The notes: generated by a model not told the origin, from the sequence alone. A stretch of 64,000 nucleotides of DNA from Herbaspirillum sp. 3R11 (GCF_004563925.1 NZ_SPNJ01000006.1:186001-250000), one strand, 5' to 3'; shown: positions 40,279 through 49,208, numbered from the stretch's first letter. Numbers and translations: made by a program.

Positions 40279-40305
40279 ATGACATTTACATGACAAAAAT
40301 GTCAG
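40279..40305. promoter_or_regulatory. ATGAC-N6-ATGAC-N6-GTCA operator-like site (copy B)
   Basis: ATGAC half-sites at 40279 and 40290 (11-bp spacing) followed by inverted GTCAG at 40301. The second half-site with the inverted one reads as the palindrome TGACA-AAAA-TGTCA (40291-40304). It lies 63 bp before the DUF5666 operon start and matches the site at 19931-19957. Confidence 0.6.
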
Positions 40306-40447
40306 TTTGCGGCGATACCATGGCGTCGCGCGACGCCGGCAGGCAAGGGTGGGCAGGGTTTGGCAAGGCCCCTTGGAGTAAAATGCCGGCTGCTGCAAAA
40401 AAACACCCGAAACGGCCATGCAGCGTTTCTCAACTGAAAGACTGCAT

Positions 40448-42076
40448 ATGCTGCGAATAAGCGAAATACAACTCCCCCTCGACCATCCCGAAGCCGACCT
40501 GCGCGCCGCCATCCTCGCGCGCCTCGGCGTTGCCGATGCGGACCTGTTGAGCGTGAGCCTGTTTCGCCGCAGCTACGATGCCCGCAAAAAATCCGCCGTC
40601 ACCCTGAATTACACCGTCGACGTCGAAGTGCGCGACGAAGCGGCCGTGTTGCAAAAGCAAAGCCTCAAGGACAAGTCGCCGATCGTGCCGACGCCCGACA
40701 CCAATTACCATTTCGTCGCCAAAGCCCCGGCCGGACTGAGCAAGCGTCCCATCGTCATTGGCACCGGCCCGTGCGGGATTTTCGCCGGCCTGATCCTGGC
40801 CGAGATGGGCTTCAATCCGCTGATCCTGGAACGCGGCAAGACCGTGCGCGAACGCACCAAGGACACCTGGGGTCTGTGGCGCCAGCGCGAACTGAAGCCG
40901 GAATCGAACGTGCAATACGGCGAAGGTGGCGCCGGTACTTTCTCCGACGGCAAGCTCTACAGCCAGGTCAAGGACCCCAAGCACTACGGCCGCAAGGTGC
41001 TGACCGAGTTCGTCGCCGCCGATGCGCCGCCGGAAATCATGTACGTCAGCAAGCCGCACATCGGCACTTTCCGCCTGGTGAAGATGGTGCAGCTGATGCG
41101 CGAAAAAATCGTCGCGCTGGGCGGTGAGTTCCGCTTCGAGCAACGCGTCGACGACCTCGTCATCGAAGACGGCCAGGTGCGTGGCGTGACGCTGGCCGGC
41201 GGCGAACATATCGCAGCCGATCACGTCGTTCTGGCGATCGGCCACAGCGCGCGCGACACTTTCCAGATGCTGTACGACCGCGGCGTCTACATGGAAGCCA
41301 AGCCGTTCTCGATCGGCTTCCGCGCCGAACATCCGCAGTCGCTGATCGACAAGTGCCGCTTCGGCCCCAGCGCCGGTCATCCGATTCTCGGCGCGGCCGA
41401 CTACAAGCTCGTGCATCACGCCTCCAACGGCCGGTCGGTCTACAGCTTCTGCATGTGCCCGGGCGGCACCGTGGTGGCGGCGAGCTCGGAGCCGGAGCGC
41501 GTGGTCACCAACGGCATGAGCCAATACTCACGCAATGAGCGCAACGCCAACAGCGGCATCGTGGTCGGCATTTCACCGGCCGACTATCCCGGCCATCCGC
41601 TGGCCGGCATCGAATTCCAGCGCAAGTGGGAGTCGCGCGCCTATGAACTGGGCGGCCGCAACTACGACGCGCCGGGCCAGCTGGTCGGCGACTTCCTGGC
41701 GAAGAAGCCATCCACCCAGCTCGGCAGCGTGACGCCGTCGTACAAGCCCGGCGTGCTGCTGGGCGAGCTCGATCAATCGCTGCCCGACTACGCCATCGAC
41801 GCCATCCGTGAAGCGCTGCCGTTCTTCGACAAGCAGATCCGCGGCTACGCGATGCACGATGCGATGCTGACCGGCGTCGAGACGCGCACCTCGTCGCCGG
41901 TGCGCATCCGCCGCAACGACGACACGCTGCAAAGTCTCAATACCAAGGGTCTGTATCCGGCCGGCGAAGGCGCCGGTTATGCGGGCGGGATCATGTCGGC
42001 GTCCATCGACGGCATCAAGGTGGCCGAAGCGGTGGCGCTGGCAATCATGGGCAGTGTGGGAGGCGTGAGCGCGTAA
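40448..42076 (+). CDS. FAD-dependent oxidoreductase, COG2509 type
   Basis: A 542-residue flavoprotein. An N-terminal domain of about 90 residues precedes the dinucleotide-binding motif VIGTGPCGIFAGLILAEMG. Middle motifs GEGGAGTFSDGKLYSQVKD and the late AGEGAGYAGGIMSASIDGIK are characteristic of this family of uncharacterised NAD(P)/FAD-dependent dehydrogenases. The start at 40448 is chosen over an upstream ATG because it begins MLRISEIQLPLDHP, the family N-terminus. It seems to be monocistronic. Function is unknown. Confidence 0.9.
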   Translation: MLRISEIQLPLDHPEADLRAAILARLGVADADLLSVSLFRRSYDARKKSAVTLNYTVDVEVRDEAAVLQKQSLKDKSPIVPTPDTNYHFVAKAPAGLSKRPIVIGTGPCGIFAGLILAEMGFNPLILERGKTVRERTKDTWGLWRQRELKPESNVQYGEGGAGTFSDGKLYSQVKDPKHYGRKVLTEFVAADAPPEIMYVSKPHIGTFRLVKMVQLMREKIVALGGEFRFEQRVDDLVIEDGQVRGVTLAGGEHIAADHVVLAIGHSARDTFQMLYDRGVYMEAKPFSIGFRAEHPQSLIDKCRFGPSAGHPILGAADYKLVHHASNGRSVYSFCMCPGGTVVAASSEPERVVTNGMSQYSRNERNANSGIVVGISPADYPGHPLAGIEFQRKWESRAYELGGRNYDAPGQLVGDFLAKKPSTQLGSVTPSYKPGVLLGELDQSLPDYAIDAIREALPFFDKQIRGYAMHDAMLTGVETRTSSPVRIRRNDDTLQSLNTKGLYPAGEGAGYAGGIMSASIDGIKVAEAVALAIMGSVGGVSA

Positions 42077-42136
42077 TCTCGCAAGGAGATTACGCGGGGC
42101 GTTGCCGGGTTCATTGCCTGGTTCATTGTTTGGTTG

Positions 42137-42781
42137 TTAGTGCAACGCCGATTGCAGAATCGACCGCAGATTTGCGTCGAGTTCATTGACGGAGACATAA
42201 CCCGGACTGAGGTTCATCAGCTCGCCGTCCTTCTCCAGGAACAGCGTCGGAAAACTTTGCACGCCCAGCGCACGGGCCCGGCGGAAATCGCTGTGCGCAG
42301 CGGCGATGGTGTTTTCCTTCGACCACACCCGATAGAACATGTCGGCATCGATCGCATGACCGGCCAGCGCCAATGCATCCGTCGCCAGCCGGCTCAGGAT
42401 GCGGCCATCGGTGGTATCCACCGCTTCCACATAAAAGCCATGCTGCAACGCGCGGAATATCGCCAACAGATCCGCCTCGGGCGCAAGGATGCGGGCGGCG
42501 ACCACTGCGCGGCAGATCGGCTCGGTGTCGTACACGAAATTCTCACGCGCCATCAGGCCTTCGCGATTGAACGGCAACCCGCTGGCCGCTTCCACGCGCG
42601 CCCAATGCGTCAAACGGAACTGCTTGCCGGCGTCGTCGAGCACATCGGTGGCGCCGGCGCGTAAGCCGCCCACCACGATTTCCACCGGCAGATCGGGATG
42701 GCGTTCAGTCAGTTCGGTGAGTTCCTTGCCGAAGCCGTAGCACCATGAGCACATGGGGTCGCCTACATAAACGAGCTTCAT
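42137..42781 (-). CDS. DsbA-family thioredoxin-fold oxidoreductase
   Basis: A 214-residue DsbA/FrnE-like protein. The redox motif is Cys11-Ser-Trp-Cys14 (GDPMCSWCYGFGKEL), and the late cis-proline block is GVQSFPTLFLEKDGE. It has no signal peptide, so it is cytoplasmic. It could be a thiol oxidoreductase, a glutathione-dependent isomerase relative, or a dithiol reductase. It overlaps the tautomerase gene upstream by ATGA (42778-42781), so the two are co-translated. Confidence 0.88.
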   Translation of the reverse strand: MKLVYVGDPMCSWCYGFGKELTELTERHPDLPVEIVVGGLRAGATDVLDDAGKQFRLTHWARVEAASGLPFNREGLMARENFVYDTEPICRAVVAARILAPEADLLAIFRALQHGFYVEAVDTTDGRILSRLATDALALAGHAIDADMFYRVWSKENTIAAAHSDFRRARALGVQSFPTLFLEKDGELMNLSPGYVSVNELDANLRSILQSALH

Positions 42782-43026
42782 TTCTTGTCCTGACTTTCGA
42801 TGGACTTTGCTGCTTTTTCGGCCGCCTGGCGCTGGCGCAAGCCAGTCACGTTTTCCATGCCGACGCCCCAGTTGTCGGTGTCGACTTCATCAATGACGAC
42901 GAAGGTGGAGGAGGGATGCTTGTTGAGGACGCGCTGGAGCAGCTCGGCGGTGCCCTGGATCAGTTCCAGTTTCTGTGCGGCGGTGATGACGCCTTCGCGG
43001 GTAACGCGGATGTTGACGTAGGGCAT
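42778..43026 (-). CDS. 4-oxalocrotonate tautomerase-family protein
   Basis: An 82-residue tautomerase-superfamily protein. After removal of Met1, Pro is the N-terminal catalytic residue (MPYVNIRVTREGVI). The pattern LNKHPSSTFVVIDEVDTDNWGVG fits the family of short tautomerases, which usually work as multimers. The C-terminal tail is longer than in classic 4-OT (about 62 residues). Co-transcribed with the DsbA-like gene. Substrate unknown. Confidence 0.88.
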   Translation of the reverse strand: MPYVNIRVTREGVITAAQKLELIQGTAELLQRVLNKHPSSTFVVIDEVDTDNWGVGMENVTGLRQRQAAEKAAKSIESQDKK

Positions 43027-43195
43027 GGTGAAACTCCTTGGATCGTGAGGTGATGGGGAACGTCTGCTTCACGATGGACTATACCGATGCCCTCCGCATT
43101 GATAAATACGGGGCAATGCAATTGAGTTAATACACAGTGTAATGAATGCTTGAATACGCACCGCCGGGACCGGCAGCGACAGGAGACGGAGCGCC

Positions 43196-43780
43196 TTAGC
43201 GCGGCTGCCGGTACAACTGCACCAGCATCAGTTCCGCCGCATCCGAAATCAGCAGGCGTTCTTCGTCCGCATCGCGGAACAGCACGGCGTCGCCGGCATG
43301 AACCTTGGTCTCGTTGGCCAGTTGGCAATTGCCGTTGACGACGTACACCAGCGCGGTGTCGCCGGCCGCCGACAGTACCGTGGGCCGGGTGATGGTCAGT
43401 TGTTCCAGCGTGTGGGTGAAGGCGGCGCGGCGCGTCATGACGTTGAAGTCGACGATGCCGCCGCCGATCAGCGTACAGTGGATCGCGGTCTCGCCGTCGA
43501 AGCGGTAGACCGGATCGCGCGGCGTTAATTCACGTTGCTCGATCCCAAGCTCGCCGGCAACGTCGAGCAGGATGCCTTTGCCTTCCAGGATCGCCAGCGA
43601 ACGATCCACGCCCGGGAACAGCGAAAACTCATTGGCCTGCTGCACCGTGGCGACGCTGATGCGCCAGTCGAAGGAGTCGAGCGAGCTGTCCTGCGGAAAG
43701 CGCTGGATCTCGCATGTCATGCCGCCGCCGTTTTTCCAGCGCATCAGGCGTTGTTGCGATTGCGGGATCAGGACGGACAT
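43196..43780 (-). CDS. hutD: HutD-family protein
   Basis: A 194-residue cupin-like protein with the HutD signature MRWKNGGGMTCEI and WRISVATV near the N-terminus. HutD is encoded in histidine-utilisation loci and is thought to moderate flux through the pathway. Its biochemical role is unsettled. It is the last gene of the minus-strand operon, 80 bp after hutG. The presence of hutG supports the name. Confidence 0.88.
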   Translation of the reverse strand: MSVLIPQSQQRLMRWKNGGGMTCEIQRFPQDSSLDSFDWRISVATVQQANEFSLFPGVDRSLAILEGKGILLDVAGELGIEQRELTPRDPVYRFDGETAIHCTLIGGGIVDFNVMTRRAAFTHTLEQLTITRPTVLSAAGDTALVYVVNGNCQLANETKVHAGDAVLFRDADEERLLISDAAELMLVQLYRQPR

Positions 43781-43860
43781 GGGAGAGGCCGGTTAAGGAG
43801 AGTGTGGGCGATAAGTGGAACAGGGGTGCTGCGGCCGTAAGGCGCGCAGCACGCTCTATT

Positions 43861-44793
43861 CTATGCCGGTTGCAGGATCAGGTGCGCCAGACGCGCGGCG
43901 ACCTTGGCGGTCATGCCGTCGCGGTCATAGACCGGATTGCATTCGGCAATGTCGGCGGCGATCAGTTTGCCGCTGGCGCGGATGGAGGAGACCAGCTTTT
44001 CGACCTTCTCCAGCGCCATGCCGAAGGCGGCCGGGGCCGACACGCCGGGCGCCTTTTCACCGGGCAAGACGTCGAGGTCGATGGTCAGGTAGACGTCGGT
44101 GACGTCTTCCAGGCGCAGGCGCAATTGCGCGTCGAGTTCGGCCAGGCTGCGGGTGGCGACGTCGGTGTCGCTGACGTATTCCACGCCCAGTTGCTGCGCG
44201 CGCGTGAACAGCGCCGGCGTGTTGCCGAGCTGGCTGATGCCGAAGCACATATAGTGGAAACCGACGTCGGCCCATTCGCACCATTCGGCGATCTGCTTGA
44301 ACGGCGTGCCCGAGGTCGAGCGTTCGGCTTCGCGCAAATCGAAATGGGCGTCGAAGTTGATGATCAGCAGCTTGCGCTGCGGCATCGAACGGCCGAGGTG
44401 GCGCATGATGCCGAGGAAGCTGCCGTACGCCACTTCATGGCCGCCGCCCAGCACCAGCGGAAACACGCCTTGCGCCATGACGTCGGCGATCTTGCCGGCC
44501 AGCCGTTGCTGCGCCTGTTCGAGGTCGCCGTCGTGGCAGTCGATGTTGCCGGCGTCGGCCAGTTGCGTGATGCGGTGCGCCGGCAGGTTCGCCAGCATGC
44601 GGCGGATCGCGTCCGGACCTTGCGCGGCGCCGACGCGGCCGTGGTTGCGGCGCACGCCTTCATCGCTGGCGAAGCCGATCAGCGCGCCGCCGCCCTTGAC
44701 GTCATTGCTGAACGGCACCACCAGTTGATGCAGGCGGCGGGTGTCGCCGGCGCTGTCATGATCGATGCGGCCGTTCCAGAGAGTGTGATCCAT
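43861..44793 (-). CDS. hutG: Formimidoylglutamase, ureohydrolase type
   Basis: A 310-residue arginase/agmatinase-fold enzyme that hydrolyses N-formimidoyl-L-glutamate to glutamate and formamide, the last step of histidine breakdown. The Mn-binding motifs are GGGHEVAYG, NFDAHFDLR and TIDLDVLP. The stretch STSGTPFKQIAEWCE is typical of formimidoylglutamase rather than arginase. It begins 13 bp after the ABC ATPase gene and is followed by hutD. The genes for the earlier steps (hutH, hutU, hutI) are not in the window. Confidence 0.9.
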   Translation of the reverse strand: MDHTLWNGRIDHDSAGDTRRLHQLVVPFSNDVKGGGALIGFASDEGVRRNHGRVGAAQGPDAIRRMLANLPAHRITQLADAGNIDCHDGDLEQAQQRLAGKIADVMAQGVFPLVLGGGHEVAYGSFLGIMRHLGRSMPQRKLLIINFDAHFDLREAERSTSGTPFKQIAEWCEWADVGFHYMCFGISQLGNTPALFTRAQQLGVEYVSDTDVATRSLAELDAQLRLRLEDVTDVYLTIDLDVLPGEKAPGVSAPAAFGMALEKVEKLVSSIRASGKLIAADIAECNPVYDRDGMTAKVAARLAHLILQPA

Positions 44794-44806
44794 GCTCAGA
44801 TAAATC

Positions 44807-45604
44807 CTATGCTGCTGATGAGTTGTTGCGGGTCAATACCGCCTGCAAGAAGCTGCGGGTGCGTTCCTGCACCGGATTGACGAAAATCTGTTCGGGTTTG
44901 CCGGCCTCGACGATGCGGCCCTGGTCCATCACCACGACGACGTCGGCGACCTCGCGCGCGAAGCCCATTTCATGCGTGACCACGATCATGGTCATGCCTT
45001 CGTTGGCCAACGCCTTCATGACTTGCAAGACCTCGCCGACCAGCTCCGGGTCGAGCGCCGACGTCGGTTCGTCGAACAGCATGACCTTCGGTTGCATCGC
45101 CAATGCGCGGGCGATGGCGACGCGCTGCTTCTGGCCGCCCGACAGGGTGGCGGGCATGGCGTCGGCCTTGGCGGCGAGGCCGACCTTGGCCAGCAGCGCA
45201 CGCGCCAGCGTGTCGGCTTCGTCCTTGGGGGTGCCGCGGATCTTGCGCGGACCGACAGTAACGTTGTCCAGCACCGACAGATGCGGGAACAGGTTGAACG
45301 ACTGGAACACCATGCCGACCTGCGTGCGCAGCTCGTTCAGGGCGTGGTCGGCGATCATCTTGCCGTTCACCAGCAGGTCCTGGTTGCAGATCGAGATGCT
45401 GCCTTCTTCCGCCACTTCGAGACCGTTGCAGCAGCGCAGCAGCGTGCTCTTGCCGGAGCCGCTGGGGCCGATGATGACGACCACCTGCGAGGTCGCGACC
45501 TCAAGGTCGATGCCGTGCAGGATGCGATGGCCGGAGAAGGATTTGCCGAGTTTGGAGACCTTGATCATGGGCGTGGTTGTTGATGACGATGAGGACGATG
45601 ACAT
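44807..45604 (-). CDS. Polar amino acid ABC transporter, ATP-binding protein
   Basis: A 265-residue ATPase of the GlnQ/HisP/ArtP class. Walker [10 protein letters not shown], the signature [15 protein letters not shown], Walker [16 protein letters not shown] and the H-loop VVTHEMGFA are intact. The N-terminus ([12 protein letters not shown]) is a serine run not part of the family, though a ribosome site aggaggag precedes the first ATG, so that start was kept. It shares one base with the permease stop (TGATG). Part of the IclR-hutG operon, so it likely energises uptake of histidine or a related amino acid. Confidence 0.94.
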   Translation of the reverse strand: MSSSSSSSTTTPMIKVSKLGKSFSGHRILHGIDLEVATSQVVVIIGPSGSGKSTLLRCCNGLEVAEEGSISICNQDLLVNGKMIADHALNELRTQVGMVFQSFNLFPHLSVLDNVTVGPRKIRGTPKDEADTLARALLAKVGLAAKADAMPATLSGGQKQRVAIARALAMQPKVMLFDEPTSALDPELVGEVLQVMKALANEGMTMIVVTHEMGFAREVADVVVVMDQGRIVEAGKPEQIFVNPVQERTRSFLQAVLTRNNSSAA

Positions 45605-46269
45605 CAGACGGCTCCTCCTGCGCGCAGGTGTTTCTCGACCCGCTGCAGGGCCATGCTGGTGAGGCTGGTCAGCACCAGGTAGACCAGCGCGACGGCGATA
45701 TAGACTTCCAGCGAACGGTAGGACACGCTGATGATTTTCTGGCCTTCGTGCATCAGGTCGGCGATGGTCAGCAACGACACCAGCGCCGAGTTCTTGATCA
45801 GCGCGATGAACTCATTGCCCAGCGGCGGAATCATGCGCACGACGGCTTGCGGCAGGATGATGGTGCGCATCGCCTTGCCGGACGACATGCCGAGCGAACG
45901 CGCCGCTTCCATCTGGCCCTTGTCGATCGACTGGATGGCGCCGCGCACGATTTCCGACACGTAGGCGCCGGAATAGATGCCCAGGCCCAGCACGCCGCAC
46001 AGGAAAGCCGGCAGCAGGATGTCGAATTGCGGCAAGCCGAAGAACAGCAGGAACAACTGCACCAGCAGCGGCGTGCCGCGGATGAAGGTGACGTAAGCAG
46101 TACAGATGCCGTAGACCAGGCGCTTGCTGCGATCCAGCCGGCCGAGGCCGACCAGCAGGCCGAGGAAACAACCGAGCACCAGCGAGATGGCGGTGATTTC
46201 CACCGTCACGATGGCGCCATGCAACAGGTCCGGCCAGCCCTCGAATACGGGCACAAAATCTAAACTCAT
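45604..46269 (-). CDS. Polar amino acid ABC transporter, permease
   Basis: A 221-residue inner-membrane permease of the HisM/GlnP type with five TM helices. The cytoplasmic coupling loop is [20 protein letters not shown], and the N-terminal block [20 protein letters not shown] is typical. It is a single permease gene, so it probably forms a homodimer. The ATPase gene overlaps its stop. Between this gene and the binding-protein gene upstream lies a 174-bp spacer that contains a large foldable element (46298-46419). Confidence 0.93.
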   Translation of the reverse strand: MSLDFVPVFEGWPDLLHGAIVTVEITAISLVLGCFLGLLVGLGRLDRSKRLVYGICTAYVTFIRGTPLLVQLFLLFFGLPQFDILLPAFLCGVLGLGIYSGAYVSEIVRGAIQSIDKGQMEAARSLGMSSGKAMRTIILPQAVVRMIPPLGNEFIALIKNSALVSLLTIADLMHEGQKIISVSYRSLEVYIAVALVYLVLTSLTSMALQRVEKHLRAGGAV

Positions 46270-46297
46270 CTGATCTCCTTACGTCTATAACCTGCTC

Positions 46298-46419
46298 GCG
46301 ATCCTACTGCGAGGCCATGATCCGGCGTCGGGCGGTGCTCGGAATCCTCATGTGCTCAAGCACACTCCGGTTTCTCCGCTCCGTCCGCCACCGGCTGATG
46401 GCCTCTCGCTACGGATCGC
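46298..46419 (-). ncRNA. Large stem-loop element between binding-protein and permease genes
   Basis: The spacer folds as a long hairpin: outer arms GCGATCC/GGATCGC (46298-46304 with 46413-46419), then CGAG/CTCG, GGCCAT/ATGGCC and CCGG/CCGG, with a central short stem TGTGC-tcaa-GCACA at about 46350-46363. Nothing in it looks like coding sequence. Being between genes of one operon, it may stop or process the transcript to give more binding protein than permease, or be a mobile non-coding repeat. I assign it as an RNA structure, not to a known family. Confidence 0.5.
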
Positions 46420-46443
46420 AAACAGGTTCTTGCTTTTCGTTAA

Positions 46444-47208
46444 TTACTTGGCCGACGACGACAACCACTTCTGCACCAGCTTGTCGTAGCTGCCGTCGAG
46501 CTTGACCTTCTTGAGCGCGGCGTTCATCTCTTCGGTCAGCTGCGGCAGGTCCTTGCGCACGGCGTAGCCGTACAACTCGATGCTGACCTGCTTGTCGAGC
46601 ACCTTCATGCCGGGACGGGTCTTGGCGTATTCGATGGCGGCCGGTTTGCCGGTGACGGCGGCATCGGCGCGGCCGATTTCAACCAGGTTGAACATTTCCT
46701 GGTTCTTCTCGACTTCGATGCGCTCGGCTTGCGGGTAATACTCTTTCAGGTAGTTCGCCGACTTGGTGCCGACCTGCACCGAGACCTTTTTGCCGGCCAG
46801 ATCGGACGGCTGCTTGATCGCGTTGTTGCTGGCCTTGGTCAGGACCACCAGGCCGCCCGGATAGTACGGGTCGGTGAAGTTGACCACGCGGCGGCGTTCT
46901 TCGGTGATGTAGATGGCCGACGAGGCGACGTCGAAGCGACGCGACACCAGGCCGGGGATCAGGCCCTTGAAATCGATGTCGGTCCATTCGACCTTCTTGC
47001 CCATGGTCTTGCCCAGCAGTTCGATCAGTTCGATGTCGAAGCCGGTGCGCTTGCCGTCCTTGAAGAACTCGAACGGCGGGAAGGTGGCATCGGTGGCGAC
47101 GCGGATGACGTCAACGGTCTGCGCACAGGCCAGCGCCGGGGCGACGGTAAAGCCGGCGGCGAGACTGACGGCGGCGAGCATGCGGATGAGGCGGCGGCGG
47201 TGGTTCAT
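46444..47208 (-). CDS. Amino acid ABC transporter, periplasmic binding protein
   Basis: A 254-residue solute-binding protein of family 3. The signal peptide runs to about residue 29 (MLAAVSLAAGFTVAPALACA). The mature part starts VIRVATDATFPPFEFFKDGK and includes GFDIELIELLGKTMGKKVEW and the ligand-loop region DVASSAIYITEERRRVVNF, typical of polar amino acid receptors. The ATG at 47206-47208 follows gagggag on the minus strand. The ligand is probably histidine or a related compound, by context with hutG. Confidence 0.93.
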   Translation of the reverse strand: MNHRRRLIRMLAAVSLAAGFTVAPALACAQTVDVIRVATDATFPPFEFFKDGKRTGFDIELIELLGKTMGKKVEWTDIDFKGLIPGLVSRRFDVASSAIYITEERRRVVNFTDPYYPGGLVVLTKASNNAIKQPSDLAGKKVSVQVGTKSANYLKEYYPQAERIEVEKNQEMFNLVEIGRADAAVTGKPAAIEYAKTRPGMKVLDKQVSIELYGYAVRKDLPQLTEEMNAALKKVKLDGSYDKLVQKWLSSSAK

Positions 47209-47290
47209 GGTTTCTCCCTCGGATGGACAACTTATGGACGACTTAATGGACAACTTGTAATGGACCTGCAACGGACTTCTGGTGAACTGA

Positions 47291-48052
47291 TTAAAACAAG
47301 GCAAGACGTTCGCTGATGGTCGCGGCGGCCTGGACCGTGGCGGCAATTAGCTCGCGCTGCCGCTCTTCGGCCCGGATCGCCGGCGCCATCAGGGTAATCG
47401 CGCCGGCCGCCTGGCCGGGCTTGTAAAACACCGGGGCGCTCACGCCCCAGACGCCCCAGTCGACTTCGCCTTCGCTGACCGCATAACCCTGGCTGCGGAT
47501 GGCGGCGAGTTCGCCGTGCAGGCGCGCGATGTCGTCATCCTTGCCGTGCAGCTGGCGCTCGACGATGTTCTCGGCCATGGCTTGCGGCAGATGCGCCAGC
47601 ACCGCCTTGGCCGAGGCGCCGCGCGACAGCGGATGCGAGCGGCCCTTGGAAAACGAACAACGCAGCGATTGCTCGCTGTCGACCATGTCGAGGCAGGTGA
47701 CCTGGTCGTTGACCGCGACCATCAGGCCGACGCTCTCACCGCATTTCTTGGCCAGTTGCAGCATTTCGGGCTGGGCGTTGCTGACCAGGTAAGAGGTATG
47801 GTCGAAGCCCCAGGCTAGCTGCACGCTGAGCGGGCCGGGCGCGTAGAAATTGTCCTGCTCCTGCACCAAGCCCCATTTCTTCAGCGGCAGCAGATGGCGG
47901 TACAGCGTACTTTGCGGCAAGCCGGTCAGCTCCTTCAGCTTGCGCACGGCGATCGGCTTGCCGTAACGCGCAATCACCGACAACACCATCAGCGAACGTT
48001 CGCTGGTGGCGACGGCGGGCTGGGCCAGATGAGCAGGGGCGGGAGAGTTCAT
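47291..48052 (-). CDS. IclR-family transcriptional regulator
   Basis: A 253-residue IclR regulator (start ATG 48050-48052; in-frame ATGs at 48070, 48079 and 48100 cannot be excluded). The winged helix is at about 15-75 (ERSLMVLSVIARYGKPIAV, then LPQSTLYRHLLPLKKWGLV). The effector domain has the CLDMVDSEQSLRC and GASAKAVLAHLP blocks. It heads the ABC-hutG-hutD run, separated from the binding-protein gene by 82 bp, and likely controls it. AT-rich sequence with inverted elements (about 48080-48100) lies upstream. Confidence 0.88.
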   Translation of the reverse strand: MNSPAPAHLAQPAVATSERSLMVLSVIARYGKPIAVRKLKELTGLPQSTLYRHLLPLKKWGLVQEQDNFYAPGPLSVQLAWGFDHTSYLVSNAQPEMLQLAKKCGESVGLMVAVNDQVTCLDMVDSEQSLRCSFSKGRSHPLSRGASAKAVLAHLPQAMAENIVERQLHGKDDDIARLHGELAAIRSQGYAVSEGEVDWGVWGVSAPVFYKPGQAAGAITLMAPAIRAEERQRELIAATVQAAATISERLALF

Positions 48053-48242
48053 GGCCGGATGATTCCTCATTTTTCTCATATTCAGAAATTGAATTCTCAC
48101 AAAGCGGGAATTTAATTGTAAATCTGGGAAGAGGGCTTGGCGTGTTCATTCGCCTCAAAAGCAGGAAATTTCCCAAGGGAATGAGAAATTCATCGCAGCT
48201 TTACTGGAAAAAGATCGCTGTAGAGGGGAGGGGGAATGGAAA

Positions 48243-48264
48243 AAGCCGGCAAAAATGCCGGCTT
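48243..48264. terminator. Hairpin between SDR stop and IclR promoter region
   Basis: Stem AAGCCGGCA/TGCCGGCTT with an AAAA loop lies about 40 bp beyond the SDR stop on the minus strand. An A-run precedes it, giving a T-run in the minus direction, so it can terminate the SDR transcript. Confidence 0.75.
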
Positions 48265-48302
48265 CTTTGATGCTGTTGCATGCTTCGCAGGTCGTGCTTT
48301 CG

Positions 48303-49094
48303 TCAGAATGCGCTCTTGATCACCCCGCCGTCGACACGCAGCGCCGCGCCGGTGGTGGCGGAGGCCAGCGGGCTCACCACGTAGGCCACCAGCGAGGCTA
48401 CTTCCTGCGGCGTGCCGAAGCGCTTGATCAGCGATGTCGGCCGGACGTGGTCGAAGAACTCCGCCTCGACTTGCTCGAAGGTCTTGTCGCTGGCGCGCGC
48501 CATGTCTTCGACGAAGTCGCCCACGCCACGCGATTTGGTCGGGCCGGGCAGGATGCTGTTGACCGTGATGCCGGTGCCGGCGACGGATTCCGCCAGCCCG
48601 CGCGATACCGCGAGTTGCGCGGTCTTGGTCATGCCGTAGTGGATCATTTCGGTGGGGATCTGCACCGCGCTTTCACTGGAGATGAAGATGATACGGCCCC
48701 AGTTGGCCCGCTTCATTTCGGGCAGCACCAGGCGCGCCAGACGCACGCCGCTGAGGACATTGACGTCGAAGAAGCGCAGCCAGTCTTCGTCGGGGATATC
48801 TTCAAAGGCCTTGGGCTCGAAGATGCCGAGGTTATTGACGAGGATGTTGATGCCGGGATGACGCTGGATGACTTCATTGGCGGCTTCGGCCTTGCTCAGG
48901 TCGCCGGCATAACCCTGGACCGTGCCGCCGGTTTCCGAACGGATGCGCTCCACCGCCTCGTCGACGCTGGCCTGCTTTCTGCCGTTGACGATCACGTTCG
49001 CGCCTTCTTGGGCCAGCGTGTGCGCGATCGCGTAACCGATGCCGGCGGTACTGCCGCTTACCAGCGCCGTCTTGCCCTTCAATTGCAAGTCCAT
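48303..49094 (-). CDS. Short-chain dehydrogenase/reductase
   Basis: A 263-residue SDR enzyme that would oxidise or reduce a hydroxyl/keto group with NAD(P). The cofactor motif SGSTAGIG lies at residues 13-20 (classic TGxxxGIG form), NNLG replaces NNAG at 87-90, and the catalytic Ser-Tyr-Lys are near Ser140, Tyr153 and Lys157 (IHYGMTKTAQ). The C-terminal end INVDGG-like stretch reads LRVDGGVIKSAF. It stands alone with hairpins on both sides. Substrate unknown. Confidence 0.92.
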   Translation of the reverse strand: MDLQLKGKTALVSGSTAGIGYAIAHTLAQEGANVIVNGRKQASVDEAVERIRSETGGTVQGYAGDLSKAEAANEVIQRHPGINILVNNLGIFEPKAFEDIPDEDWLRFFDVNVLSGVRLARLVLPEMKRANWGRIIFISSESAVQIPTEMIHYGMTKTAQLAVSRGLAESVAGTGITVNSILPGPTKSRGVGDFVEDMARASDKTFEQVEAEFFDHVRPTSLIKRFGTPQEVASLVAYVVSPLASATTGAALRVDGGVIKSAF

Positions 49095-49173
49095 GTCGAT
49101 CCTTCCAGGTTGGTTGTGGAAAATACTGCCACGCCACTATATCAAGGAGTCTCTTCGGTATCCCGCCATGGAA

Positions 49174-49198
49174 AAAGCCGGCAATTGGCGCCGGCTTT
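49174..49198. terminator. Intrinsic terminator of 81-residue gene
   Basis: Stem AAAGCCGGC/GCCGGCTTT with a 7-base loop and an A-run before it, 11 bp past the stop of the small gene on the minus strand. Same core as the hairpin at 48243. Confidence 0.75.
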
Positions 49199-49208
49199 GA
49201 GGATGGCT

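Noticed and set aside
46321..46443. Remnant of an insertion sequence between the binding-protein and permease genes
   Set aside because: No transposase fragment or terminal target duplication is seen; the paired arms point to a structured RNA or non-coding repeat instead.
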